Assembly: GCA_030737875.1 (NCBI GenBank)
Contig: CM060923.1
Span: forward strand, 37,502,501-37,566,500
Length of the DNA stretch: 64,000 bases
Direction: 5' to 3'
DNA from: Allium sativum
Taxonomy: Eukaryota; Streptophyta; Magnoliopsida; Asparagales; Amaryllidaceae
Below, piece by piece: positions 11,633-24,607 of the stretch. The notes beneath the pieces are model-generated. The model was not told the DNA's origin, did not search any database, and saw only the letters and a list, made by a program, of their open reading frames with translations. The first letter of the stretch is position 1; each line of letters begins with the position of its first letter. The position numbers were made by a program, and so were the translations under genes.

Positions 11633-13387
11633 TTAAGGAGAGGTTCCCATTAATTTTATCAAAGATAAATTCTTTTAAATTTATTCTTTAATCTTCCTTT
11701 GAATGTCATTTCAAATCATGTTAAGGTTTTCCACACTAGTCGGGATTAGCGAACCACACCGAAGTAATTATTTAATTTATTTCCCAATCCCAACCTACTC
11801 ATCCCATAAAGCAAAATGGTAATACTCCATATCTAACACCACGGTGTTATCGGTAAAATTAATTATCATTTCATGTTCAAATCTAGTTAAAGATTTAACT
11901 ATCGCTTTGGAGCAAAACTGGTGATATTCCATTCTCGCTCACTTTCCAAATTTGATAATTTATCAATTCACATTTCAATCTAATTACAGATTCATTAAAA
12001 CTCCTTTTACTGGGTTAAAGAACTAATGTCATTTAAAACACAGTTCACGATAAACCCAAATCACATTATATTTACTATCGGGTTAAAGAACAAGTGTTAT
12101 TTAAAACACCGTTTACGATAAACCCACAAATCAATTCTAATTCAATTCCAATTAAATATATTAATCAATTGGTATACTTCATTAAATCTAAATAAAAAGA
12201 TTTAATCTTTTCTCAACGGGGTTTAAGAACAGTGTTGATGAAGACATCATTCACGACAAACCCAAATTCCATTTGATATTAAATACACGGCTCTGAATAG
12301 AAAATATATCGTCTTATATTCAATATCAAATTCTGAAATGCACAAATATCGCTTTGGAAATAACGATATAAAATATATCTTCCAAATTTCCTCCAAAATA
12401 TCTGTATAATCGCAGAATCTAATATCGAAATATTCCAAAGACAATTTTGATTCAAATCCATTCCAATTCATATATTGGAAATTCTGGTAATTTAAAACCC
12501 ATTTCAAATCCAATTTATTTATTTAAAAATAAATAAATTATTATTCTAGTTAATAACTTGTTCATTTCGATAAAAATCTATTTTTATCCTTTCAAATACG
12601 GAGTTTTTCATCCCAATTCTTCACAAATCATTTCTTATGATTTTACACAAATAATTGATATTTTTGATAATTTTATCAAGGCCCGTACAGTCGATTTCCA
12701 ATAACGGCCATCGAACTGCACTTACAACGACCTTTTCTGAAATTGGTTTGGATGTATCCCCAAATACAACCATCAGATTTCAAATCTCTTGTATTCGTTA
12801 GAAAGCTCTTTTCGATACGAACACAACGGTTCCGGTTTTAGGAGAATCCGACGGTCGGATCTCTCGTAATTTCCGTTCGAAGTCAATGGTCGAAACTCAC
12901 GAACTGCCGTGGCGCGGCGCATTCTATTCAGGCCATCAGTTCTATTCAGGCCATTATATATAATATATATATATTATATATCTCATCGATTTCCCTTTAA
13001 AACGAATTTTATAAATCATTTCAAATTTGTTTCAAAAACAATTTCAACCTTCATTTCAAATTCAAATCAAAATTGAATTTTCCATTATAAATTCTTTTTA
13101 CATTCATTTCTATTTGATTTCAATTCAAATCGATTTCAATTCAATTTTAGTTCGTTTTCAATTCGATTCGAATTCATTCTATATTCAATTCAATTCGAAT
13201 TCATTTTATATTCAATTCAATTCGAATTCATTTTATTTTCAATTCGAATTCATTTTATTTTCAATTTTTAAATCTCTTTTCAATATTCATTATAAAAATG
13301 AATATAATCGATATAAATATCGTTTGCATCAAAATAGCGCATCTCTAATCAACACGGCTTTATTTTTTCAATAATTTCGTTATTCTA

Positions 13388-13500
13388 TTCAACAAATGAA
13401 TATTTATTCTATTCAACACATGAATCTATATTTCTTTCAACACATGACTAATCTCAACACATGAGTACTGTCAACACGTGACTATTTTTGTTATTTAATA
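13388..13500. repeat. Cluster of CAACACATGA motifs
   Basis: Several near-identical decamers CAACACATGA (one variant CAACACGTGA) lie within about 110 bases, with more at 13706-13760 and, inverted as TCATGTGTTG, at 6590-6745. Each holds an E-box core CANNTG. They may be binding sites or simply a short internal repeat. Confidence 0.6.
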
Positions 13501-14276
13501 TATTTTATAAAACTATGATTTCTATCGTTTAATTTTTAATCAGACTCCAACCGTAAATTAGTAAGAGAACGATTTCCTAAGTATTAACCCCGAAGGCTGA
13601 AACCAACATCAGATCAATACCCAGGAGACCACTCATCTTATCTATTTTCCAGTTAGTTTCTAATTTTATATATGATAAAGATGTAAATTTTGTTGTTAAA
13701 ATATTTCGTTCAACACATGACTAATATCAACACATGAGTACTATCAACACATGAATCTATATTTTATAATATTCTTTATTTCCCAAATTGGAATGAGGCC
13801 CAACCAATTACCATATAATGTTAACTATATGGATTCCATACAACACATGTATATAATAGCAAAGATAAATAATCAACCATCATCCAAAGTGCACCACACA
13901 ACTGCATAAGCATCAAATATAAATAATTAACGCTTACACAGTCTGTCGACCAATTGATAGACATACTACTAAATAATTGGGATTAGTGTACGCCAAATAT
14001 CATCCCAATACCCGTGTGGGGTTTCAATCCACAAACACCGAATATTATTTGTGCAGTTGGGCGATGTGTAAAATTTAACGTCCCAATCAATGTCCTTCAA
14101 ATAAGTGTACATAAACAAACCGTCCGGTTTGTAAATGAATATTTATCTATTCACATTCACGTTAAAAATTATATTTTAATGATAATTAATTTATTTCAAC
14201 ACATGAACGTTTTATTATCTATTTCATACTAACATCACAAACAAACTTCACAACACAACAAACAAGCATACAAGCC

Positions 14277-14293
14277 GTCCATGGTCTGTGGAC
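14277..14293. repeat. Conserved GTCCA-y hairpin, copy in H
   Basis: GTCCAT-GGTCT-GTGGAC: a 6-bp stem with one T-G wobble and a 5-base loop. The copy at 24591-24607 is a perfect stem (GTCCAC/GTGGAC); the inverted copy is at 6205-6221. It sits at the same place in each LTR. Confidence 0.65.
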
Positions 14294-14489
14294 GACGGGT
14301 GTCGGGTGCTCCTAAGCACCGTCTGCATCCTAGTATATCTTTTAACTAGAAAACAAGATTTAAAGTGAGAAGTTCTCATCTTCGGGATCTACTTCGCCAG
14401 TTTTATTTCTGAATTTCAGAACCGTCGAGATAAGCCTGACATTCCAACGCAGTCCTCTCTACGTGTTCATATTAAAAACCACGTTTTCA

Positions 14490-14770
14490 TTTCAACGCTA
14501 TAAAAATCGCATTTTTATTTCACTATACATATAACAAAAATATGATTTTTATTTCGCTACAACATATATAAAGATCGTATTTTTATAATCTCTACTACAT
14601 AAATATTATATTTTTATTCGCTACATATATAAAAATCACATTTTTATGTTCTCTATTATGTAAAAATTATATTTTTATGTTCTCTAGGATATAAAAATCA
14701 AATTTTTATAATCGCTACTATACAAAGATCGAATTTTTATTACTCTACTTAAATAGAAATCATATTTTTA
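14490..14770. repeat. Array of short palindromes, ATAAAAAT-N3-ATTTTTAT type
   Basis: About eight units spaced roughly 35-45 bp, each a short palindrome; 14629-14647 is perfect (8-bp arms, loop CAC). Similar units occur in F (6640-7080) and in the A2 LTR (for example 53646-53664). The units keep the arms while the loop and spacers vary. Confidence 0.7.
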
Positions 14771-14931
14771 TGAAGTCGTTCATACGATAATAATCAAGTC
14801 CGTTCACATTTTAAAAACTAATCTTTTCTCATGATAAAAATATATGCTTTTCTTGTTCAAAAATATATGCTTTTCATGCTTAAAAATATATGTTTTTTTC
14901 ATTCTAAATAAAATCAAAAAATTAAATTAAA

Positions 14932-15303
14932 TTAAATAAATAAATAAAAAGAAATAAAAACAAACTTACAACCGAAGGGGGAGGCGCAGGGCTGAGGGGG
15001 GGTGGCGGCACTGGCGGTAGCGCCACTGTTATCGGCGTCCTGTGGTTGGGGCTTCAGGCGGATTGGGTTTAGGGTCTTGGGGGTTACGGTTTCCACAGAA
15101 GAAGGGGATTGGGACGTCAGAGGGGACTGGACGGGAAGGCGTAGGAAGGGTGGGCGCTCGACGGAGGGATGAAACAAGAGAGGAGGGAGGAGCATTGACG
15201 CGACGAAGAGAGAAGAGAGTGAGGGGGCGGAGGAGGGGTGGGCGCGCCTACTCCGGCGACGGCGGTGGCCCCCCGGTGGCGCTGCGTCAGAGCTAGGGCG
15301 CAA
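14932..15303 (-). CDS. Leader-region ORF in LTR H, Arg/Pro/Ser-rich, unknown
   Basis: A 123-codon ORF in a GC-rich segment, beginning MRPSSDAAPPGGHRRRRSRR. It starts about 100 bp downstream of a TATA box and sits where a transcript leader would be. Its composition (Arg, Pro, Ser, Ala) resembles an N-terminal extension or a translated CpG-rich leader rather than a folded protein. Just before its end, a GTAAGT donor-like sequence (minus strand, near 14965) occurs. The other LTR copies carry different GC-rich sequence at this position. It may be captured host 5' exon sequence; it may equally be an accidental ORF. Confidence 0.3.
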   Translation of the reverse strand: MRPSSDAAPPGGHRRRRSRRAHPSSAPSLSSLFVASMLLPPLLFHPSVERPPFLRLPVQSPLTSQSPSSVETVTPKTLNPIRLKPQPQDADNSGATASAATPPQPCASPFGCKFVFISFYLFI

Positions 15304-15408
15304 TGCCCTTTTCTTCCATTTTTTAATTTTAATTTTTACCCCGTTGACTAGGAATAGAAGAAAAGGAGGGAGTTATTGCAAATGTTTTATATTATTTTTA
15401 TTTTATTT

Positions 15409-15416
15409 TATTTATA
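15409..15416 (-). promoter_or_regulatory. TATA box of LTR H
   Basis: TATAAATA on the minus strand, about 860 bp inside the LTR from its U3 end at 16277. Comparable spacing is seen in B (TATATAAATA at 17441, about 870 bp in) and A1 (about 940 bp in), supporting it as the LTR promoter. Confidence 0.6.
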
Positions 15417-16277
15417 CCATAAAGCAACTTTTTATTTCGACCCCACCGACTGTCGTCCCTAGCGTGTCACCCCATTCCGAACACAATGAGATACGTATCA
15501 TAAGCAGATTCGATCGTTCCGATCAGTTTTCGTCAAAAACAAAATATAACTCTATATATTGAATTTGAACACGCATTTCAATTTATCGGGGCCACGTATG
15601 GACTCTAAATATTCCCGAAAAATATTTTCTAGCTTTGTATTGACGATACGGTCCTAACAAAACTAGTTTCGTTATATTCTGAGACCGTTTGAAAAATGGC
15701 CATTTTCCAGTCGATTAAAATCATCTAAAACTGGCCAAACGCGTTTTCCTTTGTCACGCTCAGATATTGATTCGAAAAATTACAAATTTTGGAATCTAGC
15801 AATATCTTGACATCACGGATCCAGCAAAAGTGGTTTCGTCGAAAACCGAGGTCGTTTGCAAAATGTCTATTTTCAAGGGTTATCTATTCTCTATAGCGAC
15901 TATTCTGAATTTTCAACTGGGCATAACTTTTAATTCCCGCTATGAAATTTCAATTTTTCGGATTCGTTGGAAAGATATTGTCAAATGGATTCAAATATTT
16001 TTTGTTTCATTAAAATCCGGTTTATTTTGCACTCGGTACATTCATTTGAACTTTGAAGTCGAATTATCGAACTACCGTGCCATTTTCAATTCCTTTTATA
16101 ATTTGAAATAAATATATATATATTCTAACGACGATTCGAATAAATATATACTTCTATTTCTATTCAAAATAAATTTGTCATCGTTATTATTTAAAATAAT
16201 TCATTTTAAATATTCAAAATTCATTAAAATTGCCAAAACAAAAATTTTAAATTGGCTCGGATTTCCGGGTTATTACA

Positions 16278-16567
16278 TTTATCTTATTAACAAATTGCCA
16301 ATAAAAGTTTTAAGACACAAAAGCTCCCATGAAAAATTATTGGAACTAAAGCAGGTAATGGAAACTTAAGGGCTTTTGGTTGTCTACTTTCCATGTCTTA
16401 GACCATACAACATGCACAAGTTAAGTTTGAGACCAAGCATATGTACCTTATAGGACACGCTAACAATAACAAATAGTGCAAATGTCTTGACAATCGAGGT
16501 AGAATATATATCAAGACACGTTATGTTTAATGAATGCATTTTCCATTTGCAGAAAAGAGAAATAATG
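16278..16567. other. Short stretch between opposing LTR termini, no repeat recognised
   Basis: About 290 bp bounded on the left by the U3 terminus of H and on the right by the start of B. I find no second copy of it in the window and no coding signal. It could be old host DNA or the remains of another element. Confidence 0.45.
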
Positions 16568-17440
16568 TGTAACAACCCGGAATTTTTGAACCAATTTTTT
16601 TTTTGGCTATTTTAATGGATTTTGAATATTTAAAATGATTTATTTTAAATAATAATGATTTAAAATTTATTTTAATCGATGCTAGAACGTATAAATTTAT
16701 TTTAAATATAAAACGAGTCTGAAATGGTGTAGTAGTTTGAAAATTCGATTTTAAATTTCAGTTGAATATACAGGATTCAATATAAATTGGATTTCAGTAA
16801 ACTAGAAACATCTGAATATGTATAACAACATCTTTTTAACGAATGTGAAAAATTCAGATTTCATAATATAAATTGAAAGTTATGTCCGGTTTAACATTTA
16901 GAATAGTCGTTATGGAATTTATATATTATATATATATCCCTTAAAAATAGCCATTTTGCAAATGACCTCCGTTTTCGATGAAACCACGTTTGTTGGATTC
17001 GGAATGTCAAATTATTGTTAGGTTTCAAATTTCATAATTTCTGGAATTAAAATGTGAGCGCAGTAAATTTAAATGTGTTTAGCAATTTCAGTTTGAATTT
17101 AATCGACTGGAAAAATGACCATTTTTCAGACGTCTCCAAATCCGATGAAATTAGTTTTGTTGGGACTGTATCATTAAAACATCGATAGATTTATTTTTTT
17201 GTAACTTTTTGAATCAGTATGTGGCCGTGGTAAATTAAAATGTACGTTTAAGTTCAATAAATGTTGATTTATATTTTAATTTTGACAAAAACAGCTCAAA
17301 ACAGCCGAATTGGCTTACGAAACATGTCCCATTTTGTCTGGAATGAGGGTATTTAGCTAGGGGCAACCGTCTTTGGGTTCGATTTGGAGTTCAAATTGAA
17401 AAACACATATTATTAGAATTAAATAAAACTAAAAATAAAT

Positions 17441-17450
17441 ATATAAATAC
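17441..17450 (+). promoter_or_regulatory. TATA box of LTR B
   Basis: TATATAAATA about 870 bp from the LTR start, in the position equivalent to the TATA boxes of H and A1. Confidence 0.55.
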
Positions 17451-17479
17451 CCTGGTCAAATGGGTCAAACATTAAACCC

Positions 17480-17890
17480 TATTCATCAGGCCGCCGCTCT
17501 CATGAAACGAATGGCGACCATCATTCCTGATTTCTCCCTTAATTTTATAATAATCCACACAATAATTTCGAAGTCATTCTGAAGCAAAAATGTTCGTCTC
17601 AATGAACTCGTTCAAATCAACAGTCAAGATCGTGTTTAATTGGGTGAATTGATCGATTTCTTTCCTCAAAGTCTAGGCGTTCACAGTCCAATTCGTGCTC
17701 CACTAGGCATGTAAGCTGCCGTGTCTTCGAGGCGTTGGGGGAGGCTGCGAAGCCCTTTGAAGTGGCGACGTCAGATCAGGGTCACAACGCGTGAATCATC
17801 GTGCGTGGTGGTGAGATAATGGGGAGCAATGGGTTGAGTGGATTACGGAGAGGAACGACAATGAAGAAAGGAACTAGAGGGGTAACAATG
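17480..17890 (+). other. GC-rich gene-like leader segment of LTR B
   Basis: Directly downstream of the TATA box, this segment is richer in G and C than its flanks and contains several ATGs but no long ORF. It differs in sequence from the segments at the same place in H (14932-15303), A1 (24930-25340) and A2 (55260-55570). Confidence 0.4.
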
Positions 17891-19538
17891 TAATTAAAGG
17901 TATTAATTATTAATTAATTAATTTAAAATTGTAATTAATGTATATAACATCGTATCTTCTTCATATGAGGTCCAAATTCGACGATTTCTTATCCACTGTG
18001 ATCATGACAATGAATGCAACAACACAGAACTAACCAAAACAGAAACGGAGCTAGTTGGGATTTTTGACTAGATTGAATGGATAGTTTAATTCAGTTAAAA
18101 CAATCTTCAATTAAAGAATGACGGAGTGGAACCCAAAGTGAGAATTCTCTCACTAAAATTTTGTTCAGTTATTTAATTTATTTTATAACTGTAAATGTAT
18201 AGGAATTACCAGTATAGATTTTTATCTGTTGTATGGAGATCAACACTCATATTTGCACAAATCACATAAATTGGAAGCGATGTATGGATATTCCCGACAT
18301 TGAGATTTCATACTCTGCGAATGGCCACTTATGGAGCTGTAAATGGCATTGGGTAGTTGAGTATTTATTTATATAGATGATTTGGTGATTTGTGTTGTGA
18401 TTGTAATGTTTAACATATTAAAAATAAGGTTAATATTAAGGTGATAGTGAAATTAAATTATAAATATCCAATTATAATTTAAACAGTAAAATTGGCTAAC
18501 TAGAAAAATAATTCAAATCGAATTTGAATTGGTTAAATTTATTAACCAATGATTAGTTTAAATTGGTTGTTGTTGTTTGAAAACCCCACACGGGTATTGG
18601 GATGATATTTGACATACACTGATCCCAATAAGTAGTTGTATGTCAATCGATGGGATGACAGGCTGTGATGAGCGTTATTATTTATTTTAATGCTTATACA
18701 GTTGTGAATTGCACTCTGGATGATGTTTGAACGGTTAATGATTATTTATCATTATTGTTGAATACATGCGATGTATGAAATTGATATAACGGAAATTATA
18801 TGGTAATTGATTGAGTCGCATTCCGATTCAGAAAAATGAATATTTTAAAATAATATTCAGTAAAGGATTAAATTAATGAACGAATATTCTAAAATAATAT
18901 TCAGTGAATAATCAAAATATGATTTTGATGTCCGATTTTGGATGGACACGAAAATACTAAAATATATGGAGCCGAGCTAAGTGAATATGCCATTTTAACC
19001 CGAACGGGTTTGTCGATCAATTTTATTCATTTTATAAAGAATACAAAAAGGAAATGGATTTCAAAATCAGATATTTTGAAAATATTAACATTTTAATATT
19101 ATAATGATATAGAATATTCAATTTTGATTAAAAATTGAGAATGAAGTTGAAATCGGTTAAAAATGAATTTGTAAATGATTTATAAAATACGTTTTAAAAA
19201 GGAAATCGACGATATATATATTATATATATTATATGGCCTGAATAGAATGCGCCGCGTAACGACCGTTCACGAATTTTGACCATTAACTTCAAATTGAGG
19301 TAATGGGAGATTCGACAGTCGGATTCTCCTAAAACTAGAATAGTTGGATTCGTATCGAAAAGAGATTTCCATGGTAATAAGAGATTTGAAATCTAACGGT
19401 TGGATTTGGAAATATAGGTTGCTATGAATGCAGTTTGGTGGCTATTAATGGAATCCGACTGTAAGGGCCTTAAAAAAATCATTAAAAATAAGGAAAATTT
19501 GTGCAAAATCATAATAAATGATTTGGAAAGATTTTGAT

Positions 19539-20342
19539 TGTAACGACCCGGATTCCTCCTGGACCTAATCGATCGCAAAATCGACTAAGACCATTCAAAA
19601 ACCCGAATACGCTAACTTTGGGATACAACACATCAGAACAAATAACAAAAGACTTTTATAAACATTACATTAATGTTACATCAGAGTATAGAATATCAGA
19701 GTACATCGATAAATAATAATATAGCAGAAGATAAATTACAATGAATATAATACAGTGCAGCGAAACCAATAATCTGATACAACGGAAGTCTATCAATGCT
19801 TGGACACAGCTTTAAGCTTCGATCCAGAATCCTGCTCAATATATCTGCAAAATAAACTACTCAACTGCCCATATGGAAAAGAGAGCACCCGAGTTTGCAA
19901 AGTGAAACAAACTACGGGTCAGTCATGGGACTGGTATAAGAAATCTAATTTAACCTATTTAATAATAAGGCTAATCGCAGGACCACGCCGCTAACGCGAA
20001 AGGGTTTACTCTATTGGATTGCCAGTGCATAAATAAAGTAAATCGTTAAACAACACAATGCTTTTTAGAAAAATGAAAACATTATAAGTCTCAAGTCCCA
20101 TCACACAATGCAACGCAAATCAGAGGATAGAGTTTTACCTTATAATGTTCAAAAATGCTTGATACGATAAAAGTGGATCTGATATTATTATTAATGTATA
20201 TATGTTTCAAAAACATTCAATCATAATGTATCAATCATAGACGGCATAGTACCCCATCCTACTATGTCGCCATACTAGTTCTACAATCAAAACCGCATGG
20301 TGTCGTATTGGTAGTTGGATTTCCATCATGAGTCAAGGCTAG
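19539..20342 (-). mobile_element. Family A LTR A0, first part (interrupted by A1)
   Basis: Starts TGTAACGACCCGG and belongs to the same subfamily as A2 (both have 'gatcgcaaaatcga' near the start). It stops at 20342 inside 'gagtcaaggctag', a sequence that continues as 'ggaggagctcc' at 51268 in A2; the A1 LTR begins at 20343. The rest of A0 is not in the window. Confidence 0.75.
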
Positions 20343-21176
20343 TGTGGCGACCCAAACTTCCCCTTGAAGGAAAGCCCGGATTGCTTCAAGAACACGACAA
20401 ATCAGAATACAAGCAGAAGATCATTTCATTGCTTATTACAACAATTCCATCAGAATACACGTATATAACAGAGTATGAATAAATATTATACATCAGAAAA
20501 ATATTAGACATTTAAATTATATTTAACTACATAGCAGCGGAAAAACAATACAAAGAACAACTGAAAACAAATACACGGATACAGAGCTTTCCAAATATCG
20601 CTTCAGCTGTAAACCAGGATCGTGTATAAATGAATCTGCAAAACCAAAACTACTAGCTGCCCATGTGGAAAATAGGGGCACCTAGAGTTTAGGTTAAAAA
20701 CGATAAACTCCAAGTCAGTCATGTGACTGGTGTGAGAACTAAAACAGTTTTTAATCTTTATTTTAAAGTTAGGTAAATCGAGGGACCACGCCGTATAACA
20801 CGGAACAGGTTTCCTCCCAAGAACACCAGTGCATAAAACAAACAGCGCAATGCTAAATAAAAAACAATGAAGCTTTTATAAGACCCAGGTCCCATCACAC
20901 AATGCAACGCAAGACGGAGGATAGGTTTTTCCCTTATAATAGCCAAATATGCTTGATACGCGAAATTTCATCTTTTATTATTACTATAAGAGAAGAAAAC
21001 AACTTCAAATATAAATTTATCAATCATAGACGGCATGGGTACCATATATCATGTCGCCAGTACTAGGCTCTACAATCAAAACCGAAAAATGTCGTATTTG
21101 AAAATTGGATTTCCATACTGGTGGTTACTAATTCGAAAGATCGATCGCATAGTACAATTCCCAACGGCTTACGTCG

Positions 21177-21255
21177 CATGCATGCAAAAACGCTGTAATG
21201 CACATCCGCACTATCCTGGAAAGCAAGTATCTCAACGACTTATGTCGCATGCATG
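21177..21255. repeat. Direct repeat carrying RY (CATGCATG) motifs
   Basis: CATGCATG occurs at 21177-21184 and 21248-21255 within a 71-bp direct repeat ('tatgcatgcatgc'-like followed by 'aaaacg'). The copy in the 5' LTR (39300-39410) has GCATGC only. CATGCATG is the RY element bound by plant B3-domain regulators; function here is untested. Confidence 0.5.
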
Positions 21256-24200
21256 CGAAAACGCCGTATACCCTATCCAATATGGGAATCGGGGGGTGTG
21301 CCCTATCCCTTACCTCCACGACACCACTAAGGTTCCCATCCTCTAAAAAGCATATTGATCTAACCATCACCACCATACCGGTGTGTGAGGCCGCGAATTA
21401 ACGCTACACAAAGTTGTGTTATATTAAAGTTGCGCTTTGATCATCATCCATCAAACTTTGCTTTTCAACAAAAGTTTGGATCACTGCATCTCAGCATGCC
21501 ACACTATCAATCCATACCGTACCACAGACTTGTGCCAAAATATAACCTTTGAGCTCGTACGTCTCAGAGAAGGGTGTTAAGCAAGAGAATAAATTCACCA
21601 CTACCAAACAGATATATATTTAGCAGAGATCAATGAATACAGTATAAAGGAATATAATGTCAGACACACCATCTATTTACAAGTCTGTTCTAGGTCTGAA
21701 TGAAACTGGAGACACCTTATTCCTCATTCCATCCATTCATGAACATCAGCAGCACCCATCCATTCGATGTGAAGATCGTCGGCCTTGCACCGTCTTCAAT
21801 CTCTTCGACTTGTCGCCGAACCAGTTATTCAGAATGGGTTTAAACCCGGTCATTCCGGATAACCTGCGTATCTAATAATCAAGTGTTATAACAACACATC
21901 ATACACATTATTCCAATCCAGAATATACTTTTATTCAAATATTCTTTTCATTAGGGAATAGGTTCCCATTAATTTTATTAAAGATAAATTCTTTTAAATT
22001 TATTCTTTAATCTTCCTTTGGATATCAATCCATATCAAGGTTTTCCAAACTAGTCGGAATTAGCGAACTACACCAAAGTAATCATTTATTTTATTTCCCA
22101 GTCCCAACCTATACATCCGATGGAGCAAAACTAGTAGTACTCCATATCTAACACCACGGTGTTATCGGTAAATATTAATTACCATTTCACGTTCAAATCT
22201 AATTAAAGGTTTAGATATCGCCTGGAGTAAAACTGGTGGTACTCCATTTTCGATCATTTTCTTGAATTGATAATTTTTATTATCACATTCACTTTTCAAT
22301 CTAATCAAAGATTCATTAAAACTCCATTTAGTTTTAATCTTCCCAAAAAACAATATCCATGATTATTCAAAGCTGAGAAATTAATCTTATCTTTAACTTG
22401 GTTAAAGAACCAATGTTATTTAAAACACGGTTCACGATAAACCCAAAATCACGTTCCAATCCATCAGTCTCCAACCGTAAATTAGTAAGAGAACAATTCC
22501 CTAAGTGTTAATCCCGAAGGTCGAAACCAACATCAGATCAATACCCAGAAAACCATTCAACTTAGCTAATCTCCAGTTAGTTTACAATTCTCTTAACTTC
22601 ATTGGGTTTAAGAATAGTATATTTAAAGATACCATTCACGACAAACCCAAAGTCCCATTTCCATTGTTAATTGGGTTAAAGAACAAGTGTTATTTAAAAA
22701 CACCATTCACGATAAACCTAAAATCAAATTTCAATTCAATTCAAACAATTCCAATTAAATATTAATTAAATATTAATAAAAAGATTTAATCTTTTCTCAA
22801 CTGGGTTAAAGAACAGTGTTAATGAAGACACCGTTCATGACAAACCCAAAATCCAATTTGATATCAAATACAAGGCTCTGAATAGAAAATATATCAGCTT
22901 ATATTCAATATCAAATTCTGAAACCAACAAATATCGTATTGGAATAACGATATATATATCTTCTAAATTCCTCCATAATATCCATATAATCACGGAATCC
23001 AATATCGAAATATTCTAAAGATAATTTCGTTTCAAATCCATTCCAATTTATTCATTGGAAAATTCTGGTTATTTTAAAACCATTTCCAAATCCAATATAT
23101 TTACTTAAAAATAAATAAATAATTATGCTAGTTAATAACTAGTTCATTTCGATAAAAAATATATTTTTATCTTTTCAAAACAGGAATTTTTCATCCAAAA
23201 TCTTTCCAAATCATTTATTATGATTTTACATAATTTTTCTAAATTTTTAGAAATTTTATTATCGCCCGTACAGTTGGTTTCCAATAACGGCCACCGAACT
23301 ACATCCATAGCGACCTTTTCTGAAATTGATTTGGACATATCAACAAATCCAACTATTAGATTTCCAATCTCTTGTATTTGGAAAGCACTTTTCGATACGA
23401 ACCTAACAGTTCCGGTTTTAGGAGAATCTGACAGTCGGATCTCCCGTAACGTCCATTTGAAGTTAATGGTCAAAATTCGCGAACTGCCGCTGCACGGCGC
23501 GTTCTATTCAGGCCATTATAATATATATATTATAAATATATTATATATTTCATCGATTTCCATTTAAAATGAATTTTATAAATCGTTTTAAATTCGTTTT
23601 AAAAATGATTTCCACTTCCATTTCAAATTCAAATCAAAATTGAATTTTCCATTATAAATTAATTTATAAATTCATTTCAAAACTATTTCAATTCAAATCG
23701 ATTTCAATTCAATTTCAATCCGTTTTAAATTCAATTCAAAACGATTTCAATTCTATTTAGATTCATTTTAAAATGATTTCAATTCAAATTGATTTCAATT
23801 TTATTTTCAAATTCAAATCCAATTTGAATATTCCATATTTCAATATTAAACTGATAATATTTTCAAAATATCAGATTTTGAAATCACTTTTCGATATTCA
23901 TTATAAAATGAATAAAATCGACCAAATTCCCGTTCGTGTTAAAATGGCGTTTAACTACTTAACACGGCTTCACATTTCACTGAATATTATTTTAAAATAT
24001 TTGTTAATTCTGAGCTGGAATCAGACTCAATCAATTACCATATAATTTTATTTGTATGGATTTCAACATCACATGTATACAATAATAACGATAAACAATC
24101 ATTAAAAATTCATACAACATCCAAAGTGCATTCTACAACTGTATAAGCATTAAAATAAATAAATAACGCTTATACAGTCCGTCAACCCATCGATTGACAT

Positions 24201-24590
24201 ACCACTAATTATTGGGATCAGTTTATGTCAAATATTATCCCAATACCCGTGTGGGGTTTTCAAACAACAAACACTGATTATTATTTGTGTAGTTGGGCGA
24301 TGTGTGAAAATTATCGTCCCAATCAATATCAGATAAATAAGTGTACACAGACAAATCGTCCAGTTTGTAAATGAATGTTTATTTCAATACATTACTATTT
24401 CACACAGTTCACAGATACAATAAAAATGATATTTTTATTATTAAAATATTTTATTCCATACATGAATATTTTATACAGTTCATTTCTACAATAAAAATGA
24501 TTTTTTTTATTATTCATATATTTTATTCCATACAATATAATCAACAATCACAATACAATCCATTTCACATAGAATACAATCAAACAAGTC

Positions 24591-24607
24591 GTCCACGGTC
24601 TGTGGAC
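24591..24607. repeat. Conserved GTCCAC hairpin, perfect copy
   Basis: GTCCAC-GGTCT-GTGGAC, 6-bp perfect stem with a 5-base loop, in the A1 3' LTR. Equivalent sites are 14277-14293 and 6205-6221. Confidence 0.65.

Larger units (their letters stand above)
11428..16277 (-). mobile_element. Family A LTR piece H (3' part missing, U3 end intact)
   Basis: A minus-oriented LTR from mid-LTR blocks to a terminus TTCCGGGTTATTACA at 16277. In sense order: U3 (16277 to about 15410), TATA box (15409-15416), GC-rich leader with an ORF (15303-14932), an array of short palindromes (14490-14770), the GTCCA(T/C) hairpin (14277-14293), CAACACATGA motifs, polypyrimidine-rich DNA and a repeated ~120-bp block at 13545-13670 and 11510-11630. 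No polypurine tract follows 16277, so the internal region was lost. Confidence 0.75.
16568..19538 (+). mobile_element. Family A LTR fragment B, plus orientation
   Basis: Starts TGTAACAACCCGG and runs in the sense direction through U3, a TATA box, a GC-rich leader (17480-17890), the block containing 'ccccacacgggtattggg' (near 18582) and the inverted repeat near 19310. At 19538 it is cut within 'ggaaagattttgat', a sequence that continues uninterrupted (reverse complement) in A1 near 23190; A0 begins there. So A0 inserted into B. Confidence 0.75.

Noticed and set aside
13027..13374. 115-codon plus-strand ORF rich in Phe, Ser and Asn
   Set aside because: It translates a low-complexity repeat of ATTCAATTC type; no sign of selection.
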